From an uncultured beta proteobacterium (GTDB lineage: Bacteria > Pseudomonadota > Gammaproteobacteria > Burkholderiales > SG8-41), in contig CADECM010000001.1 of NCBI GenBank assembly GCA_902825845.1, forward strand, positions 6,655-59,802: a DNA stretch of 53,148 nucleotides. The letters are read 5' to 3'. Of the stretch, positions 15,274 to 22,636 are shown piece by piece; within the stretch, counting starts at the first letter, position 1; each line of letters starts with the position of its first letter. A model generated the notes under the pieces. That model was not told where the DNA came from. It made no database searches and saw only the letters and a list, made by a program, of their open reading frames with translations. Made by a program: the position numbers and the translations under genes.

Positions 15274-17781
15274 GTGACTTCTCCCGCGATACGTACGCTG
15301 CTGGACGCCATACGCGAGGCGAACAGTGATCTGTTGCTTGAAATAGAAGCGGTGCTGCCGGCGATCCGCCCGCACGGCGAGGCCGTGATGCTGGACTGGA
15401 TCAGTGCCTGCCGCACGCTGCATGACTTTGACCGCGAGGCCGGCAAAGCTTTTACCCGATTCAGCCGCGACGCCGAAAAAATCTCCGAAACGGTGCTGCC
15501 CTGGACGCGTCAGGCGCTGCAGATCATGCGCTGGCGCCACTCGTGGCCCGCGATCGAAGGCTTCATGCGCAATCTGCCGCGCGCGTTCGGGTCGCTCGGC
15601 CACGCCGGCGAAGAGCGCTGGGCGGCGATCGGCCTCGCCTGGTGCGCGCGCTCGATCGACAGCGGCTGCGCCTATTTCGCCACGCCGGTGCTGGAGCTGT
15701 CGGGACGCGGCGGCGGCATTGCGGCGATCGAGCAGTTGAATGCGCCGGCCGAAGAGTTGTTCGAAACGCGCAAGCTGCAACTCTCAACCTATTTGCCGGG
15801 CGCGATACGCGTGCGCAATCTGCTCGGCGCGCAAGCCGTGCTGCCGTGGGCGATGCGTGGCGCGGACATCATGCAGTCGGGGCGTACTCGCGGCGAGGCC
15901 TATTTCCGCCTGGAGTCGGAAGAAAGCCTCGCGCTGTTGTTGGAAAACATGCAGGGCTACAAGCTCGCCGACCGCAACCGCCTGCTGGGCATACTGCTTG
16001 AAGTATGGTTTGGCGAGGGTATGGAGCTCAAGGAAGGCAACTGGTCGCCGGAGAAGGGCCGCCCGTTCATGGAAATGGACGGCCAGAGCATGTATTTCCC
16101 GGCGGTGATGGGCAATCGCGAAGAGGCGATTTTGTCGGTGTTGCATGCCGCGGGGCACATGCGCTACGGCACCTTTGATCGCGCGGCAATGAAGCAGATG
16201 TTTGCGCAGGCGAGGCTGGATTTTCCCGAGGAAGGCCCGGTATCGTGGGCGCCGCTGTTCATGCGCTTTGGCGAAGATGCGATGCGCTTTCAGCTGATCT
16301 TCGACATGTGCGAGGACCTGCGCATCGAATCGCGGCTGCAGAAAGAGGTACCGAACTATTTGCAGCGCCTGATCAATAATGCGCGCGCCACGCTGGCGCG
16401 CCACCCTGAATCGGCCGAGTACTACGATCTCGCCGTGGCCACGGCCGAAGACGCCTTGCATGCGTTGCGTGGTCAACCGGTGCTGGACGCGCGCTTTGCG
16501 CCGCTCTACCAGCCCGGCGCGACGCTCGCCGACGCGTATCGCATTGCCGGCGAAATATTCGCTGAAAACTCGCTGCCGCGCGTGACTGACGGCGAAGCCT
16601 TTGCCGCGGCCTTCCTGCCCGGACGCGGGCCCAACACCACGCGTGTTGCGCACCCGCAGGACAATCCGGACGAGGATTCGCAAAGTCAGCCCGGCGCGCA
16701 AGAGGAAAACCAGCCTGACGAGCAGGGCGAGGACGAGAACGAATCGCAGCAGGAATCCGAAACCGGCGAAGAGCAGGAGGGCGGTGAGCAGCAGGAAACC
16801 GCCGGCACGGGCGACACCAGCGGTTCGGCGCGGCGTGCCGAAAATCGCCCGGATGGCCAGCAGACCGGGCGCGGCCCGGCGGACAAGGGCGTGCCGTATC
16901 CGGAATGGGACTATCGCGAATCGCGCTACAAGAAGAACTGGAGCTGGGTGCAGGAAAAACGCCTCGGCGAGTCCAACACCACCGAGACCAATCGCCTGCT
17001 GAAGCAATATTCCAGCGCATTGAAGCGTTTGAAAAAGGCGATCCAGTCGCAAAAGCCAACGCGCATGTCGCCCAAGGTCAAGCAGCTTGATGGTGATGAA
17101 ATCGATCTCAACGCGGTGGTGGAATACGTCTCGGAAAAAATTGCCGGCCGCTCACCGAGTCCTACCATTTACCGGCGCCGTGAAATGCGCCAGCGCGAAA
17201 TCTCGGTGATTTTGCTGGCGGACATGTCCACCTCGATCATGCAGCATCTGCCCGAAGGCGGTGGACGTCTGGTGGACCGCATCCGCGCCGGTGTGCTGCT
17301 GTTTGCCGAGGGCATGGAGGAGGTGGGCGACAACTATGCGATCGCCGGGTTCTGTTCCAAGTACCGCGACAACGTCAGCTACTACAATATCAAGGACTTC
17401 GACGAAGCCTACAGTCAGGACGTGCGCAGCCAGATTGGCGGCATGTCAGGCCGTCTGGCCACCCGCATGGGTGCGGCGATTCGGCATGCCACCAAGCACT
17501 TTGATCGCGTGGAAAGCCGCCGCCGACTGCTGTTGCTGCTGTCCGACGGACGTCCGGAGGATTACGACGACGGTGGCGACCGCCGATATTTGCACGAAGA
17601 TACCCGCATGGCGGTAAAGGAAGCCGTGGCCAAGGGCGTGCACCCGTTCTGCATCACGGTGGACACCATGGCCAACCAGTATCTGCCGCAGATTTTCGGC
17701 GCGGGTCATTATCTGGTGTTGGATAACATTAATAGCCTGCCCAACAAACTGCCGGAAATCTACCTCAAATTGCGGCGTTAG
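15274..17781 (+). CDS. VWA-domain protein of the CbbO/NorD family
   Basis: An 835-residue partner of the ATPase just upstream. The N-terminal region (residues 1-450) is the helical CbbO/NorD domain, including YFRLESEESLALLLENMQGY. Residues about 465-545 are a low-complexity acidic Gln/Glu/Gly linker. The VWA domain follows, with MIDAS DMSTS starting at residue 650 (VILLADMSTSIMQHL) and LLLSDGRPEDYDDGGDRRYL. It starts with GTG, preceded by a weak GGA. The 26-base gap to the ATPase gene supports one operon. A clean hairpin lies 12 bases after the stop. Confidence 0.9.
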   Translation: MTSPAIRTLLDAIREANSDLLLEIEAVLPAIRPHGEAVMLDWISACRTLHDFDREAGKAFTRFSRDAEKISETVLPWTRQALQIMRWRHSWPAIEGFMRNLPRAFGSLGHAGEERWAAIGLAWCARSIDSGCAYFATPVLELSGRGGGIAAIEQLNAPAEELFETRKLQLSTYLPGAIRVRNLLGAQAVLPWAMRGADIMQSGRTRGEAYFRLESEESLALLLENMQGYKLADRNRLLGILLEVWFGEGMELKEGNWSPEKGRPFMEMDGQSMYFPAVMGNREEAILSVLHAAGHMRYGTFDRAAMKQMFAQARLDFPEEGPVSWAPLFMRFGEDAMRFQLIFDMCEDLRIESRLQKEVPNYLQRLINNARATLARHPESAEYYDLAVATAEDALHALRGQPVLDARFAPLYQPGATLADAYRIAGEIFAENSLPRVTDGEAFAAAFLPGRGPNTTRVAHPQDNPDEDSQSQPGAQEENQPDEQGEDENESQQESETGEEQEGGEQQETAGTGDTSGSARRAENRPDGQQTGRGPADKGVPYPEWDYRESRYKKNWSWVQEKRLGESNTTETNRLLKQYSSALKRLKKAIQSQKPTRMSPKVKQLDGDEIDLNAVVEYVSEKIAGRSPSPTIYRRREMRQREISVILLADMSTSIMQHLPEGGGRLVDRIRAGVLLFAEGMEEVGDNYAIAGFCSKYRDNVSYYNIKDFDEAYSQDVRSQIGGMSGRLATRMGAAIRHATKHFDRVESRRRLLLLLSDGRPEDYDDGGDRRYLHEDTRMAVKEAVAKGVHPFCITVDTMANQYLPQIFGAGHYLVLDNINSLPNKLPEIYLKLRR

Positions 17782-17792
17782 CAAGTGATCGA

Positions 17793-17815
17793 TTCCTCTC
17801 GGGTTGGGAGAGGAA
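17793..17815 (+). terminator. Hairpin after the CbbO/NorD-like gene
   Basis: Perfect 8-bp arms TTCCTCTC and GAGAGGAA flank a 7-base loop, starting 12 bases after the stop. There is no T-run, so it is at best a weak or Rho-assisted terminator, or an mRNA 3' stabiliser. Confidence 0.4.
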
Positions 17816-17877
17816 GTGGAGGTCAGGCAAGCGCATTGGCACTGACGGCAGACACGCCATTGACCCTGGAGGAAGCG

Positions 17878-18621
17878 ATGAGTACATCCGCAAAACCCCG
17901 CTATACACTCGGCAGCGTCACGCCCATCGGGGAGGACCGCCATCCCATGTCGCAGCCGCAGCCCCTGCTGCCGCCGGATATTCACCACGTGGCTGCGTCC
18001 ATCGAAGTTTCCGACTACACCACCGATGGCGTCAATGACGCGATCGCCAAGCGTTACTGGCCTTGTGTGGATGAACTGATGAAGCAGGGCGCAAACAGCA
18101 TCACGCTTGCGGGCTTTCCCATCGCCTCACAACTGGGCCGCGCGCGCGTGCTTGCGTTGCTGGAAGAGACCGCACGCAAGACCGGCGCGGTGGCCGACGC
18201 GCACGCCGAAGCCACGGTTGCCGCGCTCCAGCATTTCGGCGCCAGGCGCATCGCCGTGGCGAGCCGCTGGTCCGATCAACTTAACAAGCTGGTGACCGAA
18301 TATCTGACGCAGGCCGGCATTGAAGTGCTGACCATCACCGGCGTCGGCCAGTGGGCGAAGCAGGCATTCTCGATGAGCATCGAAGAGGGTGTAAAGCTGT
18401 CCTTTCAGCTGGGCCGCGAAGCCATGCGCAAGGCGCCCAACGCAGATGCCCTGTTTCTCGCGGGCGGCGCGTGGCGCAGTCTAGCCGCAGTGCCGATACT
18501 GGAAGAAGATTTTGGCCTGCCGGTGGTAACCAATCCGATTACCCAGCCGTGGCGGCTGATCGCCGCGGGCATCGCGCCGCCGGTGGAGGGATGGGGGCGC
18601 CTGCTGGCGGGTAAATCGTAG
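17878..18621 (+). CDS. Maleate isomerase/Asp-Glu racemase-like protein lacking both active-site cysteines
   Basis: A 247-residue protein of the maleate isomerase/arylmalonate decarboxylase branch of the Asp/Glu racemase superfamily. Two alpha/beta halves are clear: VDELMKQGANSITLAGFPIA and, after a pseudo-repeat, DALFLAGGAWRSLAAVPILE followed by LPVVTNPITQPWRLI. In racemases and maleate isomerases each of these loops carries a catalytic cysteine. Here the positions read AGFPIAS and AGGAWRS, with none. The only nearby cysteine is in RYWPCVDEL. The reading frame is intact with a good GGAGG site before 17878, so this is probably a working protein with altered chemistry or a binding role. It stands between the CbbO-like gene and a GST gene. 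Confidence 0.75.
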   Translation: MSTSAKPRYTLGSVTPIGEDRHPMSQPQPLLPPDIHHVAASIEVSDYTTDGVNDAIAKRYWPCVDELMKQGANSITLAGFPIASQLGRARVLALLEETARKTGAVADAHAEATVAALQHFGARRIAVASRWSDQLNKLVTEYLTQAGIEVLTITGVGQWAKQAFSMSIEEGVKLSFQLGREAMRKAPNADALFLAGGAWRSLAAVPILEEDFGLPVVTNPITQPWRLIAAGIAPPVEGWGRLLAGKS

Positions 18622-18633
18622 TAAAAAAACATT

Positions 18634-18709
18634 TTGACGCAGATGAACGCAGATTTTTCCTGCGGTTAATCCGTGTTTATCCGCGTAAATCTGCGTAAAT
18701 CTGTGTCAA
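18634..18709. repeat. Palindromic CACAGAT-type intergenic repeat, copy B
   Basis: The left arm starts TTGACGCAGATGAACGCAGA and the right arm ends AAATCTGTGTCAA, an imperfect inverted repeat with 21-base arms. The middle contains more CCGTGTTTATCCGCG units. It fills the gap between the racemase-like gene and the GST gene and is the same class as the element at 2410-2500. Confidence 0.8.
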
Positions 18710-18755
18710 AGAAGTTTTTGGAATTTACTGTGCCCGTTGACTGGAGGATTCTCAC

Positions 18756-19358
18756 ATGCGTCTCTGGCAAAACCCCGCATCGCCTTTCGCGCGCAAAGTG
18801 CGTATCGTCTTTCGTGAAAGCGGCCTCCTGCCGCGCACCGAGGAAATCAACGTTGCGGTGTCGCCGGTCAGCCCCAATGCCGACCTTGCACGGCACAATC
18901 CCTTGGTGAAGATTCCTGCGTTGCAAACCGACGACGGCACGGTGCTCTACGACTCATCGGTGATTTGCGAGTACCTCGACAGCCTGAACCCGGGCGCGCA
19001 CATGTTGCCCGCGGGCGCCGCGCGCTGGGATGCGCTGCGTTTGCAGTCGCTGTGCGACGGCATACTCGATGCGGCGGTGCTGTGCCGCTACGAACTGGCG
19101 GTGCGCCCCGAGCCGTATCGCTGGAACGACTGGGTGCAGGGGCAGTTCACCAAGATACGCAGTGGATTGGATGCGCTGGCCACCGAGGTGCCGTCATGGG
19201 GATCGTCATTTGGCATCGGGCAGATCGGCGCGGCGTGTGTTTTGGGTTATCTGGATTTTCGTTTCGGCGACGAGAAATGGCGCGAACGCGCGGCGCTGGC
19301 AACATGGTATGACTCGGTGAGGCAGCGCGCTTCGGTCGTGGCCACCACGCCGGCCTGA
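18756..19358 (+). CDS. Glutathione S-transferase family protein
   Basis: A 200-residue GST. The N-terminal domain reads LWQNPASPFARKVRIVFRES, as in the YibF-type group, followed by NPLVKIPALQTDDGTVLYDS with the cis-proline and SSVICEYLDSLNPG. A helical C-terminal domain follows (GAACVLGYLDFRFGDEKW region). The serine of ASPFARKV is the probable glutathione-activating residue. CTGGAGGATTCTCAC gives a good ribosome binding site. The CMD-family gene follows 23 bases later on the same strand and is probably co-transcribed. Confidence 0.9.
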   Translation: MRLWQNPASPFARKVRIVFRESGLLPRTEEINVAVSPVSPNADLARHNPLVKIPALQTDDGTVLYDSSVICEYLDSLNPGAHMLPAGAARWDALRLQSLCDGILDAAVLCRYELAVRPEPYRWNDWVQGQFTKIRSGLDALATEVPSWGSSFGIGQIGAACVLGYLDFRFGDEKWRERAALATWYDSVRQRASVVATTPA

Positions 19359-19381
19359 TCGGACTGCAGAGGAATTTCCGC

Positions 19382-19930
19382 ATGGCCGCGCGTTTTACCA
19401 CCTTTGATCCGGACGTACTTACAAGCGAGGCCAGAGGCGTCCATGACCGCATTTTGCGCGACCGGGGCTACGTGCCTGCGCCGTACCGCTTCTGGCTGGC
19501 TTCGCCAGGCTTCGCCGATCGCATCGAGCCGGTCGAGGATTTCCTGCGCCATGGCGTGGTGCTGGAGGAGCGGCAGGTGGAGCTTGTCGTGCTGGTCGTT
19601 GCGCGCCACTGGCAATCCCGATTTGTATGGTCGGCACACGCTCCAGCGGCACGGCAAGCAGGCGTCGAATCGGAAGTCATCGAGGCGATTCGTAGCGGTG
19701 CCGTGGTGCTGCTTGGGCGCGAGGACGACGCGCTCTGTTATGCGTTCAGTAACGCGTTGATCTCGGGCGTCGCGGTCGACGATACACAGTGGGCCCAAGC
19801 GCAGGCCCTGCTCGGTGAGCGGCGTATCAACGAAATCATCGGATTGCTTGGCCTCTACACCTCGGTGTGTCTGACCATGGCCGCATACCGGGTACCGCCC
19901 AAAAACGACGAACCGAATCTGCCGGCCTGA
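19382..19930 (+). CDS. Carboxymuconolactone decarboxylase (CMD/AhpD-like) family protein
   Basis: A 182-residue all-helical protein of the CMD family. Recognisable parts are YVPAPYRFWLASPGFADRIE, ERQVELVVLVVARHWQSRFV, SAHAPAARQAGV and the terminal helix GERRINEIIGLLGLYTSVCL. It lacks the CxxC motif of AhpD peroxiredoxin reductases, so peroxidase activity is unlikely. Relatives sit in aromatic or cyclic-acid catabolic clusters. The GST upstream is likely in the same operon. Its function is not fixed by the sequence. Confidence 0.8.
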   Translation: MAARFTTFDPDVLTSEARGVHDRILRDRGYVPAPYRFWLASPGFADRIEPVEDFLRHGVVLEERQVELVVLVVARHWQSRFVWSAHAPAARQAGVESEVIEAIRSGAVVLLGREDDALCYAFSNALISGVAVDDTQWAQAQALLGERRINEIIGLLGLYTSVCLTMAAYRVPPKNDEPNLPA

Positions 19931-20053
19931 CCGGGATTGCCAAGCATGGCTGCCGCCCGGCGCTAAGTTTACATTTGCTGCTCTGACGGGAGGGTGTCGC
20001 AGACACCGCGCTGAATGTCATGCGCGATTCCTGAAAAATGCATCGGTCGATGT

Positions 20054-20512
20054 TCAGGTGCTGGCGATGGTCAGGCCCTCATGCGCGATCTCGATGGATT
20101 CGATGGCCACCGCGTTGCCTTCGGCCTTGAGATCGGTGCCGGTGATTTTGGTGGGGAAGGCATTGATCAAAGTCCATACCATCGTCGGTTTGCCTGCTTC
20201 ATCAAGCAAACAGATGGTGATCGGCATGCGTTTGATGGTGTTCATCTTGATCTGGTTAAACCAGTCCCAGAACTTGTTGTCATTCGTGAAAACCCCCTTT
20301 TTGAGGGTGATATTGCTGTATTTCCTGACGCCGGGCATCTTGATTGCCGAGAATGCGGGGCTGTCACCGTGCCGGTAATCGATCGGCTGCGTTTCGAATT
20401 CCAGACCCGATACCTCCTCGAATGACATGACTGCGTTGTTCCACTGCACCTCGAAATGAAACTTCGGTAGTGGCCACACGGCCGTGGATTGTGCCGAACC
20501 GTCATCCGCCAT
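20054..20512 (-). CDS. Orphan contractile-tail tube protein (T4 gp19-like)
   Basis: A 152-residue protein of the T4-like tail tube (gp19) family, which also includes the inner-tube proteins of extracellular contractile injection systems. Diagnostic parts are PKFHFEVQWNNAVMSFEEVS, GLEFETQPIDYRHGDSP, ITLKKGVFTNDNKFWDWFNQ, and VWTLINAFPTKITGTDLKAE. TTGGAGG upstream of the ATG is a strong ribosome binding site and the frame is intact, so it looks expressed. No sheath, baseplate, spike or tail ATPase gene is found in the window. It could be a domesticated tube protein, part of a dispersed system encoded elsewhere, or a phage remnant. Confidence 0.88.
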   Translation of the reverse strand: MADDGSAQSTAVWPLPKFHFEVQWNNAVMSFEEVSGLEFETQPIDYRHGDSPAFSAIKMPGVRKYSNITLKKGVFTNDNKFWDWFNQIKMNTIKRMPITICLLDEAGKPTMVWTLINAFPTKITGTDLKAEGNAVAIESIEIAHEGLTIAST

Positions 20513-20597
20513 CGCTCGCCTCCAATAAAGATTGACGCGTCCCCTCAGTGCCCAGGGAATAGTGCAATCAAACAGCCAATGCCCGCTACAGCCGCAT

Positions 20598-21971
20598 CTA
20601 AGTCGCGCGCAGACACTCGATCAATGCAGTCACGGTGGGCTGATCGCGAAAGTGATGAATAACGTCGAGCGCTTTGTCGATGGCGGTTCTGCTTGTGCCA
20701 GCCATCGGTATCAGCGTGTGAAACTTCTTGTCCACGTCAGCCCACTGAATGCCGGTGGCACCGGAGCCGCGCGGCGCGTATACCGTGCTGGTGTGGATTT
20801 TGCCGCCTTTGGTATGGATGGTGACGCGCGCGCCATGCTGGTAGCGTTCCGTGTCTTGTGCGATGGGCTCACCCACTTCTATCTTGTCGATGAGGCCGTG
20901 GATGACCGGATCCTTGATCTTGGCTTCGGACGCATGCACCCATGAAAAATCCTGATCCGCGACGCCGGCTGCCACGAAATAGGCAGGTGTGTGCGCAATC
21001 TCCACCAGGTTCTTTGGATGAGACGGGGGCTTCATTGGGCCGATGCGGCGTTTGGCGTCGAGCGGCTGCTGCACAACGATGCGCGCCACATCGCCCGCGC
21101 GGACGTTGCCTGAACGCGCCGCATTGGCCGCGGCTTCGCCCAGCGCGTGGCTGGGATGGCCGCCGGGCACCAGCTTGATGGCCATGTCGGTGACGATGTC
21201 CCATTCCTTGCCCCAGTCGCGCGTGACGCTGTCGATGTCCGCATCTTTGCCGCCGTACACTTCAAAAAAGCCTTTCCGGGTTTCGAAGATGCTTTCTTCA
21301 ACGCAGTAGCCTTTTTGCGCGGCCAGCGCCGCATTCATGCCCAGCAACGCGGCGTTGCCGGCAAAATATTCGCGCGCTTCGCTGGTATCGGCGGCCGTAC
21401 CCAGACCGCCCATGGAAACGGCGGCACTGGCGATGGTCTGTGCCATTTGCGGCTCGTTCAGGCGCAGCATGCGTCCCGAGGCCACGGCGGAGGCAAAGAT
21501 CACGCACAGCGATCCGTGAAATCCCTGATTGCGGTAACCCGGCATGATGGATGCGGCAATGCGCCCGGCCAGTTCGTAGGCGGGAATCATTGCCGCCAGC
21601 ACATCCTTGCCGCTCGCGCCGCTGCGCTCGGCCAGTGCGAGGGTGCACGACGTCAACTGCGTGCCCAGATGGGCGATGGTGCGCAAATCGCTGTCGTCCG
21701 ATGCCGCGGCATCGCTCGCCAGCGCATTGGCGCGGGCGGCGTTGACGGCGGGGATCTTGTCGCCGCTATCGAACCAGATGGTAGCCTCCGGCGTGCCGCC
21801 CTGTTCCTTCACCAGCGCGCGTACCACTTGCGTGGAGCGGATCGAGCGACCGGCCGCTGCGCTGGCCAGGGTACTGGCGATCATCATGCACGCGTGGTCG
21901 ACGGCCTGCGCCGGCAGGTCTTGGTAGCGAAAGCGCGTCACGTTGCGGGCGAGTTCGGCAGCGATGGTCAT
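20598..21971 (-). CDS. MmgE/PrpD family protein
   Basis: A 457-residue protein of the MmgE/PrpD family, which includes 2-methylcitrate dehydratase PrpD, cis-aconitate decarboxylase and iminodisuccinate epimerase. The helical domain and the small lid domain are both present: RANALASDAAASDDSDLRTI near residue 90, HGSLCVIFASAVASGRMLRL near 150, and LVPGGHPSHALGEAAANAAR near 265. No prpB, prpC or acnM is nearby, so a methylcitrate role is not supported. AAGGAACC precedes the ATG. It lies 85 bases upstream of the tail-tube gene on the same strand. Confidence 0.88.
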   Translation of the reverse strand: MTIAAELARNVTRFRYQDLPAQAVDHACMMIASTLASAAAGRSIRSTQVVRALVKEQGGTPEATIWFDSGDKIPAVNAARANALASDAAASDDSDLRTIAHLGTQLTSCTLALAERSGASGKDVLAAMIPAYELAGRIAASIMPGYRNQGFHGSLCVIFASAVASGRMLRLNEPQMAQTIASAAVSMGGLGTAADTSEAREYFAGNAALLGMNAALAAQKGYCVEESIFETRKGFFEVYGGKDADIDSVTRDWGKEWDIVTDMAIKLVPGGHPSHALGEAAANAARSGNVRAGDVARIVVQQPLDAKRRIGPMKPPSHPKNLVEIAHTPAYFVAAGVADQDFSWVHASEAKIKDPVIHGLIDKIEVGEPIAQDTERYQHGARVTIHTKGGKIHTSTVYAPRGSGATGIQWADVDKKFHTLIPMAGTSRTAIDKALDVIHHFRDQPTVTALIECLRAT

Positions 21972-22210
21972 GATCGGTGGTTCCTTTCAGCGTTGGGATT
22001 TGGCGTTGAGCGAAAGCGGCAATGGTAACGCCGTGCACACGGGTTCGCGGGCCGCGCGCTGTCGCACATCTGCGGCGGCGCTTGCTCCGAAACTACATTG
22101 CCCCGGCGCCCGCCGGCAGCGGCCAGGACTTTGCCCACGTCTAATCGCAATACACGCCGATGCCTGCTGCTGTCACGACCCTGGGCAGGTGCACAGCAAG
22201 GGGTGTAATT

Positions 22211-22238
22211 TAACTATCTGTTTTTAAACAAGTTTTTA
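22211..22238 (+). repeat. AT-rich dispersed motif, copy 7
   Basis: It reads TAACTATCTGTTTTTAAAC, then AAGTTTTTA, and is closest to the overall consensus. Nine of 14 dyad pairs match, centred on TGTTT-TT-AAACA. Confidence 0.9.
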
Positions 22239-22256
22239 TGAACTCGGACATAATCC

Positions 22257-22497
22257 CCGGTTGCAGCGAGGCGACATCGCTTGCTGCCGGCATGACTTGC
22301 AAGGCAACGTGGATCGACAGGGAAGGCCCTGACTCTAATCCAGGTTCCCGCAGCGCGCTTCCACCCGCTCACAAATGCGGAGGCGAACTCCGTGGTGCAG
22401 AGCAACGGCGCGGGTGGCGATCCGACCCTCCTTGTATGCGGCAAAGGGGCTCGGAAAATCCATCGTGCTCCGTGCCTGTGGCTTTTCCACAAAGGCA
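22257..22497 (+). ncRNA. Candidate structured RNA or degraded element
   Basis: Four stems of 5-12 bp with short loops lie within 241 bases, including one pair of mutually exclusive stems at 22318-22349. I could not match it to tmRNA, SRP RNA, RNase P RNA or 6S RNA by their conserved sequences. The strand is a guess based on the flanking motifs and the downstream gene. Confidence 0.25.
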
Positions 22498-22534
22498 TCG
22501 ACATTGTCTCAGAGTTTCGATTAAAGGCTATTGC

Positions 22535-22562
22535 TAAACATCTGTTTTTACGATATTTTTTG
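22535..22562 (+). repeat. AT-rich dispersed motif, copy 8
   Basis: It reads TAAACATCTGTTTTTACG, then ATATTTTTTG. It is a direct repeat of copy 7, 324 bases downstream, and lies 74 bases before the start of the giant coiled-coil gene. Confidence 0.8.
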
Positions 22563-22636
22563 AAAATGAATCATGGGTGCCTGCGTACTGAATTGCGGCG
22601 TGCCCTGCCGATAACTTACCGAAACCTGCAGCGGCA

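Larger units (their letters stand above)
21972..22636. other. 665-base intergenic region with two AT-rich motifs around a hairpin-rich segment
   Basis: No convincing gene is present. Two direct copies of the dispersed motif (22211-22238 and 22535-22562) flank about 296 bases rich in strong stems. These are 22257-22290 (CCGG arms with inner GCA and GCGA pairs), 22318-22331 (CAGGG/CCCTG) with an alternative fold to 22349, 22378-22392 (CGGAG/CTCCG), and 22473-22497 (TGCCT-GTGG / CCAC-AGGCA). Reading frames here (22238-22537 plus, 22214-22504 minus) show no recognisable protein. A structured RNA or a degraded element is possible. Confidence 0.5.

Noticed and set aside
22321..22350. tRNA-like T-arm sequence (GACTCTAATCCAGGTTCCC)
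   Set aside because: No matching acceptor, D or anticodon arms or CCA end could be laid out around it.
22238..22537. 99-residue plus-strand frame between the two motif copies
   Set aside because: Its ATG is supplied by the AT-rich motif, there is no ribosome binding site, and the composition is not protein-like. The hairpins explain the region better.
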